A stretch of DNA of 64,000 bases. Source: Epiperipatus broadwayi (taxonomy: Eukaryota; Onychophora; Udeonychophora; Euonychophora; Peripatidae). The notes below the pieces were generated by a model. It was not told the DNA's origin and made no database searches. It saw nothing but the letters and a program-made list of their open reading frames with translations. Position numbers and translations under genes: made by a program. Positions within the stretch are counted from its first letter, which is position 1. Each line of letters starts with the position of its first letter. Of the stretch, positions 24,460 to 39,004 are shown piece after piece. The DNA lies in assembly GCA_028023455.1 (NCBI GenBank), contig JAQFVV010000943.1:1-64000 (forward strand), given 5' to 3'.

Positions 24460-27400
24460 AATTAACTAATACACAATATTAGCATTTAGTTGATGGGTAA
24501 ATTTCCCATATTACCTAATAACTGCTGCACTAAAAAGAGAAAAGACAGAAATTAATAAACTTCAAATAAAAACTCAAAGTCATTCTTTTTTATATAAAAC
24601 AAATGATATAAGCTTTACTCCAAGATTGTGATTTGATATTTTATAATAGCATAAATATATATGTGGAAAACACAAAAACTGATTAGCTTTTCAAATGTTC
24701 AATTTTTTTAAAAATATAAATCAAATAAAAGATTTACTGACAATAAACATAACTTGCAGTTTATATTTTACATAGAAATTGTATAAAACTATTGTAAAAT
24801 ATATCAATAAATAAATAAATTAGTAGGAGCTTGTTAAATTAATAATTTAGTTTATAGACGTATTTCTTTAAAGCTGGATCAACATACAAGATGATACAAA
24901 AAACAATGTAAAAAACTCCTTCCCTCTATACTATAAAGGTTTATTTTACTCTATTTATTTTGAACAATGTCTTTTATTATGAACATCAACTACTTGGGCT
25001 TCTTAATAATATAAGGCTTATATCCTAGCCTGCAAAGTTCAACATTTACTTCATAACTTTATCAACTCAAGGCTTTATTAAATGCATACATATAGATAAA
25101 TATATATAAAAGACAACTTGGAAATAACAGATATATATATATTAAAAATGACTTTCATTATTATTAATAAGTTTAAACATTCAAAAAGAAAATTATATGT
25201 TAGTTTTAGATATCACAAATGTATATACTTTTATAAAGATAAATTGTAAAATGTTATAAAATAATAATAATAATAAAATAAAAACAAAAAAAATGACCAA
25301 ATTTTAATTATCCCATTTAATTTTCTTTGCAGTCCCTTCATTTCACAGTTCACTAATTATTTTAGGCATTTTTCTTTTGTTTTGTCTATCCCAGGGTAGA
25401 TTGAAATAAATTTAAAATATATATACATATTATTAACATGTAAATTTATAGATTTTCCTGTTATTGAAGCAATTGATTCTGGGCATTCTCTTTATATTCA
25501 GCTGTAGAAATAAATTAATTTTGACTATTAAGTTTAGGATCATTAAAAGAAACTTAAAAGTTAAACTAAATACAGATATAGCTATTTTTCTGAGGTTTGT
25601 TTACAAACACAGGTTTGGTTTTAGGCTGCATATTTTACTGGATTCCAATAATAAAATAAGATAGGCAAAAGGGCTGAAATTGCCCCAGATAATAAAGTGT
25701 ACTTAGCCAATCATTTTGATGTTATATCTTGGTCCTGTAGTTATTATACTGATATCCAAAAGATGAATTTGTGGAATAGACAAAATAAAGTTATGAGTTC
25801 TTTCTTTTCTTTCTTATGGCAATCTGTTTTCTGTGTTTTCATAGTAATCTTTGTCTTATTGTTATTACTCATGCCTAACTTAAATATCCTTAACACTGTT
25901 TTTGTTGATTTTAAAAATATTTTTTAAACAACAAAACAATAATAATGTCAATAAAAAAAAATATTACATTGAAAAAACTATTTTTGCAATCTATAAAATA
26001 AATAAACAACCAAAATAATAACATATCATTTTTTATAATTTCCAAAAATAAAAATACAATTTAATTATAACTAGCAATTTAAATGCTATTCTTAATAATT
26101 ATTTATATACATACACACTCGCGAATTTGTATATATCCATTGCTATTAAAATCTCACCATCACAAAACAAAGCACGTATCACAATAAATAAATAAAAATG
26201 AACCAAATAGCAATGAAAAACAACTAATAACAAGAACAATAACAACCTATTTACAAATCCTTATCCAATAACCAAATGAGATTTTTTTAAAAAACTATAA
26301 TGGCACTTCAAAAGAAAGGGTGGATTTTCCATCCCTTACAATATATATATATATAGTAGAAATAGAGTCCAATTCCCACATGTATATATATATATTATTA
26401 AAGAAAAAAAACATTGTCTTTGTTTGTGTGTGCATTATAAATATTTATATGTATGATTTATTAGTATGTAGTAATGAAAAAATTAATGAAGGTGAATATT
26501 ATAAGAGATCATTGTTTTAGACTCTTGTATTAAATAATATAGCAATTACATTATATAGTTTTTTAAAAAAATAAAACAGGCTAAACTCAAATGTTAATTT
26601 GGTAGATCAAAGGTCAGCAGATAGATGGTCTGAAAAATGCATGTGTGGTCTGAAGTAAGGGTGTAAATGTCTAAATTGATGATAATGACATTTGCTGTTT
26701 TACTTACACATATATTCTGATTTTTTTATTGTCTGAATTTTCAATTATAAAAATTGTTAAAAAAAATTGTCAGGAGAAGAGTGATCTTTGACATGGAAGG
26801 AGAGATTTTTTTTTTGCTTGATGCCAGTAAAGTTTATCAGTTTTAAGTTTCTTTTGTTTTTAATATCGTAGTGGTTTATTTAAGAAAGAATTTTGGCTGA
26901 TTGATGAAGGAACTTTATCATATAGCCTTACACAGCTGCAGATAAATTATGAAAATTATGAAATAAAAATAGCTGAGTGAGAAAAAATTATCTCAGTATT
27001 GTTTTTTTTTTCAACTTCTAATTAATAAGAGAAAAAATTACTTTATTATTTTTTTTTAAGTTTTAGTCAGTAAATATGTGATTTTCAAGGAACAAATGTT
27101 AAAGTATTGCTTTATATGAAATAACCAAAATGTTCTTCTTATTATTATTAATGTTGAGAGCTTGAAGGAAAAACTATGAGAGAAAAAAAGTTTTAAAAAA
27201 TGCCATGGGGGGAAGACATTTTTGTATGGATAGATAAAAAAAAAGTGAAGTGAAAGACAGTTAAAAGAAAAGAACTATATATATTTTTTGATTTTGTAAT
27301 GATTTGAAAAAGTGACCATTAGGGAGAAAAAAGTGTGGAAGGTAAATTTCATAAAGTGATTTTATTAATTAATAAAAATTAATAAGAATGGACTCCATTG

Positions 27401-27790
27401 AAATGCTGGATTAGAAGAATCATGTGGATTCATTAAACCAGCCAGTGTATAGTTGTTGTGACTTGCCTACCATGATGATCTTTGTCTATGGAGATTTTGC
27501 CATCTATTTCAAGTGAGTGATTGCGGAACTCCAAGCAGCAAGAACTTTCATGCCTTCAATTTTTGAATCATCTACCTAACACTTCTAGGATGGATTATCA
27601 TATGTGTAAATGATATGAAATCTTTCATCATCTTTCAGACTGACAACTCTCACTAAAACAATCACCGTTGTAATACTGTAAGCTTACAGATCATCAGCCT
27701 TAAACATGTGAATGTTCACTCTCAAATGAGGTAACTTTGATTTTCTACATATATATATATATATTAAGTGAATATATAATAATAAATTAA
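24460..27790. other. Gene-free AT-rich stretch
   Basis: Small frames at 25464-25927 and 26320-26520 are hydrophobic or low-complexity with no motif. At 27636-27730 there is an acceptor-like CATCATCTTTCAG and a donor-like ATGAG/GTAACT, but no open frame between them. I call no gene. Confidence 0.5.
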
Positions 27791-28636
27791 TACATTCAAG
27801 GATCAGCCTTTCAAGCTAATTGTGCATGCGTCTTCTGCGAGTGTTAAATAATAAATGAATACTTCACTCTACAATACAAGATATAGTATTTATGCAGGAA
27901 TAAAAGGAATCCACTTATTCCTACAACTCAAATTCTTTTATATGAGCAAATGTGAAGTACTGTTGAATGAAGCGTGAAAGTAGAATTCTCACTTTAAATT
28001 ACTATCTACGATGTTGTGATGAATGACGTCAGTGAAATTGTCTAGAATTTACTAAACATCACTCTAAGTGAAACTTAATTATCAGTAAATAAGCATTTAT
28101 TTTTATATAACACTATGCATACAATTATATACATTCAAAGATCAGCCTTTCAAGCCAATTGTGCATGCATCTTCTGCGAGTGTTAAATAATAAATAAATA
28201 CTTCACTCCACAATACAAGATATAGTATTTATGCAGGAATAAATTATACAATTGTATGCATAGCGTTATATAAAAATAAATGCTTATTTACTGATAATTA
28301 CGTTTCACTTAGAGTGACGTTTAGTAAATTCTAGACAATTTCACCGACGTCATTCATCACCACATCGTAGACAGTAATTTAAAGTGAGAATTCTACTTTC
28401 ATGCTTCATTCAACAGTACTTCAGATTTGCTCATATAAAAGAATATGAGTTGTAGGAATAAGAGGATTCCTTTTATTCCTGCATAAATACTATATCTTGT
28501 ATTGTGGAGTGAAGTATTCATTTATTATTTAACACTCGCAGAAGACGCATGCACAATTAGCTTAAAAGGCTGATCTTTGAATGTATACAATTGTATGCAT
28601 AGCGTTATATAAAAATAAATGCTTATTTACTAATAA
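27791..28636. mobile_element. Complex palindromic element (family P4)
   Basis: A left unit (27791-28124) is followed by a partial direct repeat of its first 119 bp (28125-28243) and then by the inverted full unit (28245-28588), with a short extra piece of the unit end at 28588-28636. Diagnostic blocks are CATTCAA.GATCAGCCTTTCAAGC (27793, 28127; reverse at about 28560-28583) and AATACAAGATATAGTATTTATGC (27873, 28213; reverse at about 28482). The arrangement of full, partial, and inverted full units resembles multimeric insertions of Penelope-like elements. No coding frame remains. Confidence 0.85.
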
Positions 28637-28752
28637 TAAATTAAGAAATATGCACTTTGTCTCAACTTAAAGAAAGTAATTATAGAAGTAGATTAAATCA
28701 TTTAATAAATACAACTCTGACATATAGTTGCACTCTTTCATGAATGTGTATA

Positions 28753-28760
<8 letters not shown>

Positions 28761-28802
<42 letters not shown>

Positions 28803-28833
28803 TCATGATATATATATATATATATATATATAT
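28761..28833. repeat. (AT)n arrays flanking a short spacer
   Basis: Two AT arrays (28761-28797 and 28808-28833) separated by a 10-base spacer, CATATTCATG, that is itself self-complementary around CATG-like ends. Confidence 0.9.
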
Positions 28834-28839
28834 CAGAAC

Positions 28840-29323
28840 AAATGAGTCCTATGTTTGTGATATTAATATATACGTGTATTAATAAATATTAAAATTTAAG
28901 CTATAACTTGGTGTATTTATTTGAATTATGAGATTCTTATAAGTTCTGGGTTATTATTATTTATAAAAGCTTACTGATATTCCTGACCATATATATCTCT
29001 AGAATAAATAAAATAATAAGATTCGTAGGGCAGATAAGGAAATTATAAAATATATACATGACATTTTTTTGTAAGATAGCCTCGGCTTCAGTCTCTCAAT
29101 AGACATTGTTTCCCAGACCTTGAGACTGAGCTAGTCTGGATAAGGTACCCAAAAAAGGTCCACTGGAACCTTTTCTTTTGTTTTTGATGAGTATAATTCT
29201 TATTAATTGATCAGATTGACACTTGAGATAGGAATTATTCCATACTCATAAATATACCTACTCGAAGCTCAGGTAATAACTTGTTTTCACTCAAATTCTT
29301 AGAATAAGATTACAGGTAGACTG

Positions 29324-29354
<31 letters not shown>

Positions 29355-31075
29355 TGAAATGATTAATATCTTATTCATTTCACATATTGTCATGTGGTCT
29401 TCCACATGGTTGTTGGCAGGTTTTTAAAGTCATAAGGATTTCTAAATAGAGCAGTTTAAAAGATAAATGCATCAAATTTAATAATACCAGGAATATTCAT
29501 ATGTTAAACTTATTAAATGTCAGATTATAAAATAATATTAAATTATTTTATAGGTTTGTTAAAAATGTTAATATTTAAAAAAAAGTTGTAAATTATATAA
29601 ATTATCTTAAAACTCTCTTATCATAGCATGTAAGAAATTTATTGCAAAACAACTCACTTAAGAAATGCGTAATTACATTAAAAATAAGTTAATTAAAAAA
29701 AGTTGTTTTGGAGATATTAGATTCAAAAAAAAAAATCAGACAATTTAATAATTCCAATATTTTGCAACTTTATTCAATTAAATAATGAAAGTGCTTTTAA
29801 AACTCTTATAAATAAAATAAAAATAGCTCATAAAGCTGTTGTAAATAAGATATTTCAAATCAATATCAAAGGTGTAAAAAAACAAGATTCTAAGTTGTAA
29901 AAGCAAAACATCAAATCCTATACATTGTAAGATTTCTTCTAAGCAGTCAATCTGCATTCTTACTTTATTCAAGTTATACTGAACTTTTATAAAGATTGAG
30001 TAGAAAAGAGGAAAAACTGCTGACCATTAAAATCTATCCTGGATCTCTGAATGACCTGATCAGGCTTATATATTTGAAGAAATGTTTAATTACAATAAAC
30101 AAAGCTTAAATTTCAAATTTCAAATACAGAAGATTGTTAAAGACATTATGGCAACCGACAATAGAATCAATTAATATTCGCTAACCAAGATAAATCATAT
30201 TCCAACTGTTGAACTTTGAATTGTAAGTAAAATAAATATTTAGCCTATTATCAAAATAACTACTACAAATAAAATATGTTTTCCATCTTTTAATTCAGTC
30301 TAAAATATTTATATTTTAACGTTTTTTTACAATTTAGATAGACCTTCAATTACACACTACAATGCATGAGTTAATCACTATGAAGAAGACAAATATTTCA
30401 TTCATATTTCTAAAGATATAGCTATATTTCCTGATTAACTGTCTGACTAATTATTATGATTTGTATTGCCGACAGAATCAGTTTTTTTTATTTATTTTAA
30501 CAAGAATGCCAAGATTCATATGAAAATCCGCTGAAATCCATTGTGTCATACATCACAAATTAAGAAGAAAACAAATAATAATATGATCGAGATTATGATT
30601 TCATATAACTTAATTTATATTTCACAGAATATTACTCCCAGGGCTTAATTAATAACAAAGCATATTGGCAAAGGTAATTTATCACATAATTAACTAACAT
30701 TAATAAATTTAATAATGAAAAGTTGATTTTAGAAATATTTTATTCTAACAAATTAAAATATTTAAAAGGTAAATTGTTAAAATGAATTGGAAATCACATA
30801 TATGCTAATCCAGATAGTTACATAAAATAATTAAAACAATTTAACAATTAATGTTCACTTCTTAAGTTTCTTCTAGAAAGCTAATAACTGAAAATCCCTT
30901 GCATAATAAGAATAGTAAATGTATATATGGGTGTTATAAGCTTCATATATAAAGTCAATGTCTCTATCAGTATTATAAGCTTACAGCTAACATTAGTTGC
31001 AAACATTTTTTTGGTCACAATTTAGGATATAAATAATGTTACCAGTAAACTTAGTGAGTTTATGTAGATTGTTGA
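28840..31075. other. Gene-free stretch with a GC-richer patch
   Basis: Mostly AT-rich. At 29080-29170 a GC-richer patch (CCCAGACCTTGAGACTGAGC region) is probably a fragment of an older repeat I cannot name. (AT)n at about 29330-29354. No gene called. Confidence 0.5.
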
Positions 31076-31078
31076 TTA

Positions 31079-31222
31079 CTATGCATGGTTTTTCATGAGA
31101 GGTAGAATGAACTCATGGACATTAGTTTTAAACTTTTCTTGGTCCATCCTAAGGCTAGTCATGAAAGCGTTTTGGTGTTCATGATGAAAAATGCTGGCAA
31201 AAGCTTTGGTCCACTCTTGCAT
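31079..31222 (-). pseudogene. Possible PIF/Harbinger-type transposase fragment
   Basis: A 48-codon minus-strand frame runs from an ATG at 31220-31222 to TAG at 31079-31081, in a patch of higher GC than its surroundings. It contains an E-W-T-K start and a segment reading FMTSLRMDQEKFKTNVHEF. Harbinger-type transposases have an N-terminal R-M-x-x-x-x-F helix before the catalytic domain, and this is similar. An overlapping second minus frame upstream (to about 31265) also looks coding-like (K-N-P-E-P-L-S), which suggests a frameshift. It is too short for certainty and could be an exon of an unknown gene. Confidence 0.3.
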
Positions 31223-31699
31223 GATGAATTATTTCAGCAGAGAGTGGTTCTGGATTTTTCATGATCAAGGACCAGCCAAAAGAAAACCAGACAAGACCCT
31301 GATTGCCATTATTTTTTTCCTTTTATACTTGTAATCAGTTTTTAGTCTCCTGTGCATATATTATCTTTTGTTCTTTTATCAGAATACAAAATAATAATCT
31401 TGTACATTATTTCTTATTTTCAGCTACAAAATTTATTTTTTTATGAATTACTTCCACCATCTTTAATTAGTGTTAGAAAGATTTTTCTGATCATAACCTT
31501 TTATGTTTGGAATTTCTTTATTTTTGTTTATCTGGATTAGTAATCTTAAAGTACTTTTATTCTTTCTAATTTTAACTTTTACTTTTAATTAAACAGATAG
31601 AATTAAACATGAAAATAACTTTCATTATATGTTTAAAAAAAAAATAAACTTCACTAATTAAAAATTCAATTGCGACTTTTAAAGATTTTTAAATTTTAC

Positions 31700-32860
31700 T
31701 TTTTTTCAGCTTTTTTAAATATAACCAATGCCAGTGTATTTGAACCATACATATGTAAAATGGTTCAATATAAATAAAATAAGATGGCATAGGACTGTGA
31801 CAGTTTAAAATTTTTACATTCTTAAAAGTTTAACTAAATCTTAATAAACAGAAGAATATAATCTGTTTTTAAAAATATATTTAAAAAATTTTAAACCAAC
31901 TGCTATTTATTATTATTTGGTTAATAAATGTGATATTGTATGAGGCACTTTTTTTTAAATGTAATTCACATGATTATAGATAAATGTTATTTAAACTACA
32001 AATCTTTCTTGTGACATCAAGGCAACACCCATAGTAAAAGATAGAATTTCAATGTAGACTTTCTTCTAAAATTTAATAAATATGAAGAGTGCTGAAACTG
32101 GAATTATAGCAGATTGAGATTTTTTTATATTATTGGAAGTTTAAACAATCCCCATTTAACTTTCAAATACAATCTTAATTTTAAATTCATATTAATAACA
32201 TTTAAACCTATTGCTATTTATTATTGTTTACATAAAAGTGTAATTTTATATAAAGATTCATGGTTTTTAAATATAAATCAAATCCTATTTAGTTAAACAA
32301 TGAATCTTCAATCTCTTGTTAAGGTATCATCTATAACTAAAAGATGGATTCCAGCTTTTACTCTGGTTTAAAATCTTAATTTATGAGAACAGACACATGG
32401 CTTTAACAAACTGATATATTTTTATTCCTAGATGCTTAAATTAAACCCATTTAAAGGCACATATAACTTATTTGTGAAAATAGATTTAAAACTTATCATT
32501 TTAAAAATTGTAAATCCTGCTGTGATCCATTAGTTATTATTTAGCAAATAAACCTGATTTTTTTTACAAATTAAATTGGTTTTAAATGTAGCTTAAATAA
32601 TAATTGTCTTAGTTTATGTAAACAATGAATCTTCAATCTATTGTTATGATACCCTCTATAAGTAAAAATGGATTCCACCTTTCTCTCTGATTTACGGTGT
32701 TAATGTAGAAAAAGAGAGCAGACAGAATTTTACTAGATTGTAATAGTTAAATTCCTAAAAGCTCACATTAACTTCATTAAATAGACAAATATAATCTATT
32801 TTGTGAAAGTACATGTTTAATTGTGTAAACATAAGTATAAGAATGTTTCCCAATACACTC
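31700..32860 (+). repeat. Old degenerate tandem array, about 310-330 bp unit, 3 units
   Basis: Three diverged units. Anchor 1: a CTATTTATTATT-like block at about 31903, 32213 and 32533. Anchor 2: a block beginning GAATCTTCAATCT.TTGTTA at 32301 and 32628, with a weaker version at about 32000. Anchor 3: AAA.GATGGATTCCA-like at 32339 and about 32666. Frames inside are not conserved. Confidence 0.6.
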
Positions 32861-35800
32861 ATTTTCATTTTAATAATCTAAAATCCCTTTATAAATGACA
32901 CTAAAATTGTTTCTTGTTCAATAAAATAAAAGAATTTTAGTGCATAATGCTATAGTATCTATCAACAGATTCAATATCTTCAAGTCTATTTCAAATTATT
33001 TTATTTGGTATTGGTGTTTATTAGTGATTTTGCTATAAAATACTTGTATAATATAAAAATGGAATAATTAATATCAATATATATGGTTAAAGAAGTTGTA
33101 GATGAATGGAGATATTAATTATGAAATAATATTATGTAGATCGATCAATGAATGAATTCAGAATTTATATATGTAAGTAATTATAGATATTTGATTGGGA
33201 AGATACTTAGAAAATATCGTTTGTTTGTGTGTTAGTGAAGCCATATAATATCTACAAATAAATTTGATGAAATTACATTATTTTATTTAATAAAAAATAG
33301 TTTCAATTAAATGGGATTTTTTTAAATTTAATTCGTCTGTTTATTACTGGAGTTTCCACTGAACTTATATTTTACAAAACATTTTTATAACATTTAAATA
33401 TTTAGAACAGTCAATCAGTAGGTCTTTGAGAAATTGAGCAAAGAGTGCATTTACTTTCTGCTAGGCTAGATAAAGGTTAAGATTAAAGTACGATTGCAAT
33501 AACAAATTATTAAACATTTCATTAAAAATTTTTTTAAACATCGCTATAGGAAACTATTGTTGTTTTTTTCTGTTTTTTTTTTTTTCAAATAGATAAAAAT
33601 TACTTCAAATTATAACTTTTTTTTCTTATTTTACCGTTTAAGTAAAACATAAATTAAAAACTGAATGTAATCTAAAATCGAAAATATTAACTGGGCAAAC
33701 ATAAAAAATAATAAATAGAAAACATTTTATACAAGGACAGCCCTCTATTGTTAACAAACAAAAACAAAATACACTATTTTATAGCAAGTGTTTTCAAGTT
33801 GGATGACATTTTTTCCTATAATATTTGAGAAAAATCTATAGGAAAGAAATAAAACTATAAAGCAAATATTACAAAATGAGAAATAAAAGTTTTAAAAATT
33901 ATACATAATAAACAACTGAAGAATTTGCACTGTAAATTCATTTACAATCTAGCAAAAGATAGCGCCGAATATGTTCATTAATAATTTTAACTTGTTTTAA
34001 GATACAGCATCATTTATTTATTGTACGTCCTTTTTTTTCTTTCAAAACTGTCCTGCCATCAATGGAATAGAATTGCAACTGAAATCGTAAATTTAAAATC
34101 TTTTATTAATTTTTACCATCTTTTTAATTTCATTCTTTTTGCCATTAATAAACACATTTGGGAAAAATGACAATTGTGGAATTCACTTGTGTTTAGTTTT
34201 ATTGAACCATTAAAATAATATGGCAAACCAAGAAAATAGAGAAAATGAATACAGATAATAATAAGAAATAATTAGATAAAACGGACAAGACAATGTAAAA
34301 AAAAATTGAATGGGATGATACAAAAATAATACTTCAGTGAGATAGCAAATGAGTTTGGAGAAATGACAGCATTAAAAAATATAATAATTTATGTGTCAAA
34401 AAGCAATCGAATTTGTTATTAAGAAATGCCAAAAAATGATGCAGCTATAACTAAATAATCTTTAATTGTAAACTATGTTTGGTATGAAATTTTATAAAAA
34501 AAAAAAATAAAGATTTTATGTTTGAGAGTAAACAATAATGTTACTTTCTCTTAGTTAAAACTATTTAATGGAATCCTTTCAATTGTATGCCGGATTATGG
34601 TGTAACTACTTACAATAACAAATGGCATATTTTTTCAAAATCTTTATCTTCATCATTTACGTGCTGCATAGTATAATTTATTGAAAAATCAAAATTGTAT
34701 ATTATTGATGCTGTTTTAAAACTTAGTTAAATCATATTTATTCATTTGTTAGGATTTTTAAAATAGTTAGTTCCCTTTTAAATATTACCATATCAATAAT
34801 TTATCATGTGATACATTATTTGGTTGTCTCTTCAATATGAGCATTTAATAATTCATATTAATAATGTTCTTGATAAAATGAGTTAAGCATTATCGATCAT
34901 ATATCAATTTGTTTAGAGTATCTTAGGTCAGTTTCTTTGATATATTCATATACTCACTACACTAATTCTGAACACCAGATAATTAACTTTTGTTAAATTA
35001 ATATCATAATAATAGTATAAAAAATAAATTGAAAAATGATAGCTTTTGAAGAAACCTAACATAAATACTATATGAAGAATGAGGCATGTGATTTTTATAA
35101 AAAAATATTAATATAAATTTATGGAAAATGAAATCGAATATATATATATATTTGTTGCACTATGTAAAAAAAGTGATAATAGTGCATGGTGCAAATAAAA
35201 TAATAAATGAATAAAAAAAAAGAATAAATAAGTAAACAAACAGCATCAGACAAATCATTGTTAATTGAAATAATTATGAATAATAATCATGGTAGCAAAC
35301 TAATCATCAATGGATAATGAACAATCTTCTTGACTGGATTTAAAATAAACTACAAAATCTTAGGCCAATCATTGTCAATTGAGCTAATGCTAAACTTGGG
35401 GTATACTGTTATAAAGCAATTATCAATATTTATATTTCATGAACACACATACCTGCTAAAATATCTATAAGAATAAGTATAACAAAAAGATTAGAAATAT
35501 TATATCCATGCTGAAAAGCCTAAGTGCTCTGTGCTATGACATATCATGATTGAAAAGACCATCAATAAACTAAAAATTATCATAAAATATTTAAAATAAA
35601 GTGAATGAAATTAAAGATGACACTTATTACTTCACCACCAACCTAAATAATTCTACAAAAATCATATAGATATCCTTATATTCTGCATCAACCATACCAT
35701 TAATCTCGATTTTAGCTTTGAAATCAGAGTGATCCTGATGATTGTGAAGAAAAAAAATACACTCCCCTAAAGTTATTCAATAATTTCATTGAAATAACTT

Positions 35801-37590
35801 AAAATAATAATCAATAAATTTGTTGATAAATTAGCAGTGAAAAAAAAAAAGAAAATGAAAACAATACAAATGATAATATATTGTAACAATATAAATAATT
35901 GCAGTCCATATTATTTACAGTATTAAAGATGTAAGATTAAAGACACAAAAAAGGGTCATTGGTGTATGAGCATGTACTAAATATAGCATACGTGTCAATT
36001 AAGTACACTGATATAAAAAATAATATAAAAGCACATAATAATAAAAGATCTATCTGTACATATTAACCAGATTGTTAAATATTTTTTATAATATATATAT
36101 ATATATTGTAAATGTTAAAATAATAAAAATTATAACAAATATTATGTAAAGAAGACAGAAAAATTGGTTTTACCAATATGTGAATGAATTTAGATTGTAA
36201 GGTATTATAATCCATAGTATTTGGTAGCCCTTTCAGATTTGCCTATTGGATGGGGTCTTAAAAGAATAATTTGGTATTTCTTATAGTAAATAAAATGGAA
36301 AATCTAAATTTGTTGATGAAAATTATGAATTACTACAATTAAGAAAGTTATCAATCAATTTTTAAACATTGGTGATGCTTTTTCTCTTTCTTCCTATTGC
36401 TATTTTATTTAAAAAAGAGAAAAAGCAAAAAAAAACTATATATATATCATAATTTAAGGGATAAAAAACATGTTATAAATAAACATATGTTAAAACTTGT
36501 AACTATGTTTTGATAAATCCGTTTTTTTTTTTTGAGAAACATCTTTAAATACATAGAAGATGTAAAAAAAACAAAAACATGGAAAGCATAAATATGTGAA
36601 AAAAATAAAAATGACCGTCTAGTCCAGTCTATTCTAAGACATAAATCAAGAAACAAAGCTATGATAATTCTATAAAGAGAAGAAAAACCACTGGTTAAAA
36701 TTTTTTTAGTATTTAAAAGTATTTTTCAATACCAAGATCCATGACAGCAGATAGGATATTATCTAATGAAAACCTATCTACTTTGTGTAGCTAGAACAAT
36801 AACAATATCAGTCAAAACTCTCAAAGTGTTAGAATAAGATCCAAGCACTGCTAATGAAGTTTATAAAGCCAGTCATTGCTTGTTTCAAACATGCCCTAAG
36901 AAAAAGGATTAAATGGACTGAGCTGCAAGACTTAGCAAAACATACAATATACCCTATATAATATCTTCAATGCCCAAGGAGAAAAACTACCATCTATGAT
37001 GAAAAAATTAAAACTTATTTATAAGTATAGTAAAATAATAATATTTGCAAAAAAACTGTGGTTTGAATTTTTTAAACTTTACACTTGGAAAAATCTTATC
37101 AATATAGTTTTCATAAGGCCTTAAAATAAGAATATCTCTAAAAAGTATTATTTTTATTATTTTTCTATTTCATATTATATTTAATATACTAGTAATATGT
37201 GCAAAGACATAAGCAACAACTTTATATATCTGTTGTTAATCAATAATTAATGTATACTTATTAATAATCAATTCAGTTTGTGTTTGTTTATCAAATGCAC
37301 ATCAAACATTATGCTATTAAAAGCCATTATGTATTAGTATCCATAACACTGAGAAGTCTTGCAATCCAATGTTGGGGTGTATCCAGGGATTATAATAATA
37401 ATTTTTAAATGGTATTCATGCATTAATAAGTTTTTCAAAATTAAACTTTCTATTTAGAAGGTTTGGTCCCTTCACTTCCATTTTCTTTTTACTGAAATTA
37501 GAAAAACAAATTAAACTTTTGGATGTAATTGTATTTAGTTTAGCCTTCAATACTAAGTTATAAGTTATCATCATTATCTGAGAATGAATA
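32861..37590. other. Gene-free AT-rich stretch
   Basis: Long stretch with no gene or repeat recognised. Around 36720-36960 base composition is slightly richer, but all frames are closed by stops. Confidence 0.55.
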
Positions 37591-37605
37591 TTTTGTTGTT
37601 GTTAT

Positions 37606-37677
<72 letters not shown>

Positions 37678-37714
37678 CAGTAGTAGAAGCAGTAGCAGTA
37701 GTAGCAGTAGTAGC

Positions 37715-37746
<32 letters not shown>
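37606..37746. repeat. Self-complementary (ACT)n(AGT)n array
   Basis: An ACT array (37606-37642) turns directly into an AGT array (37643-37746, with a few AGC and AGA variants). ACT is the reverse complement of AGT, so the two halves can fold into a hairpin. The leucine/valine minus-strand frame is an artefact. Confidence 0.95.
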
Positions 37747-37747
<1 letters not shown>

Positions 37748-37829
37748 TTTTTAACTTCATGTATATAGGTCATATTCTTAGATGGCATACCAGTTGACCC
37801 ACTTTAAATTGATATAGAAGAATAGATGT

Positions 37830-38398
37830 ATTAATAAAAAATATGAAATTGGAGAGATTAAGTACTATTATGGAGAGTAAAAAGAGTTTAAATATATACA
37901 AAAGTAAACAAAATTTTGGGTCCAAGTTCATTTATAATTATAGCAAGGAATGTATTTTACTGTTTAACGCTCAAATGGGATCTTTAGCAACAATAAATGG
38001 AAAAATGTGTGTGATTTAGTCTGCAATTTGTGTAAGGAAGGCAGAGAAAATATTAGACATCTATTAATTGAATGTAAATTCTTGAAAGCAGAAAGGGTAC
38101 AAATAATGAAGTTGTGGAAGAATAAATATAAACAAAGTGATTATACAGAAAGTTGATTATTGGTTTTTATGCTGGATTTGGAAAAAGGTAAGGATAATTT
38201 AAATATAAATGCCATGGTGCTGACAAAGATTGTTGTGTAAATGCAATGGAGCAGGATAGAAAAGAATATGGGAAAACTTAGGGTGGGGAATGGAAAAAAA
38301 AGTTAAAGTAGCTAACAGGTTTTTCTGGGCATAGTTACTGAATGATTCCTGACTCCATATAAGGAGAAACCACAGAGCATCACATAACATCACAATTG
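37830..38398 (+). mobile_element. LINE 3' end, second family, copy A
   Basis: Frames read SKKSLNIYKSKQNFGSKF (about 37878) and, after a shift, NKWKNVCDLVCNLCKEG then ENIRHLLIECKFLKAERVQ (37994-38106). The C-x2-C...H-x4-C pattern is the cysteine motif that ends many non-LTR retrotransposon ORF2 proteins. The 3' region (38160-38398) closely matches 58590-58810, ending in a CATCACATAACATCAC tail. This is not the RTE family of the other copies. It is non-functional, with frameshifts and stops. Confidence 0.7.
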
Positions 38399-38399
38399 T

Positions 38400-39000
38400 T
38401 TTTTCTGTGAAGATTTAATGTTCTTTTCATAGGTTCTATGTTTAAATTATGATAGACAACAAAAATAACATAATGTTGATGCATTAATTTTAAAATACAT
38501 CTGAAGAGGTGATATTTCATAGAAGTGGTAAAAGACTTACAAATCCCATTAATTTTCTTGATGTCTATAGTTCATTGTTATTCTGTTTCATGTGCATTTG
38601 TGAGAGTAGTTCAAGATAATTTTTGGAGTAGCAAAAAAGTTCATTTTTGACATAGTTTATTAAAAAATTAGTGATTATTTTACACAGGAATATTATAATA
38701 ATTATTAAAAACTAAAGGAATACATATATACAGTTTGATTTTATTTGTAAATAAAATTAATAAATTGAATCATAATATTGACAAAAAAAACTAGGATCTT
38801 GATTTGGCAAGTCTTATAAAACTGATCATATAACATCATTACCTGTCAATATTGAGATTACGTCACAAGACTTTGTGGTTATTCAAAAAATATAAACCAC
38901 TTCTAAAACATAAATTAATATATTTATTGATTGTTATCATTTATTTATTCACACTTTATAAGTATATTTAATATAAAAAGATTTTGTTAATCTTCTAAAG
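38400..39000. other. Gene-free stretch
   Basis: No gene or element recognised. Confidence 0.55.
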
Positions 39001-39004
39001 AATA

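Noticed and set aside
27636-27730. Acceptor- and donor-like sites enclosing a 92-bp exon-like segment
   Set aside because: All three frames contain stops, and there is no supporting neighbour exon.
37558-37788. Leucine/valine-rich frame that looks like a membrane segment
   Set aside because: It is a translation of the ACT/AGT microsatellite.
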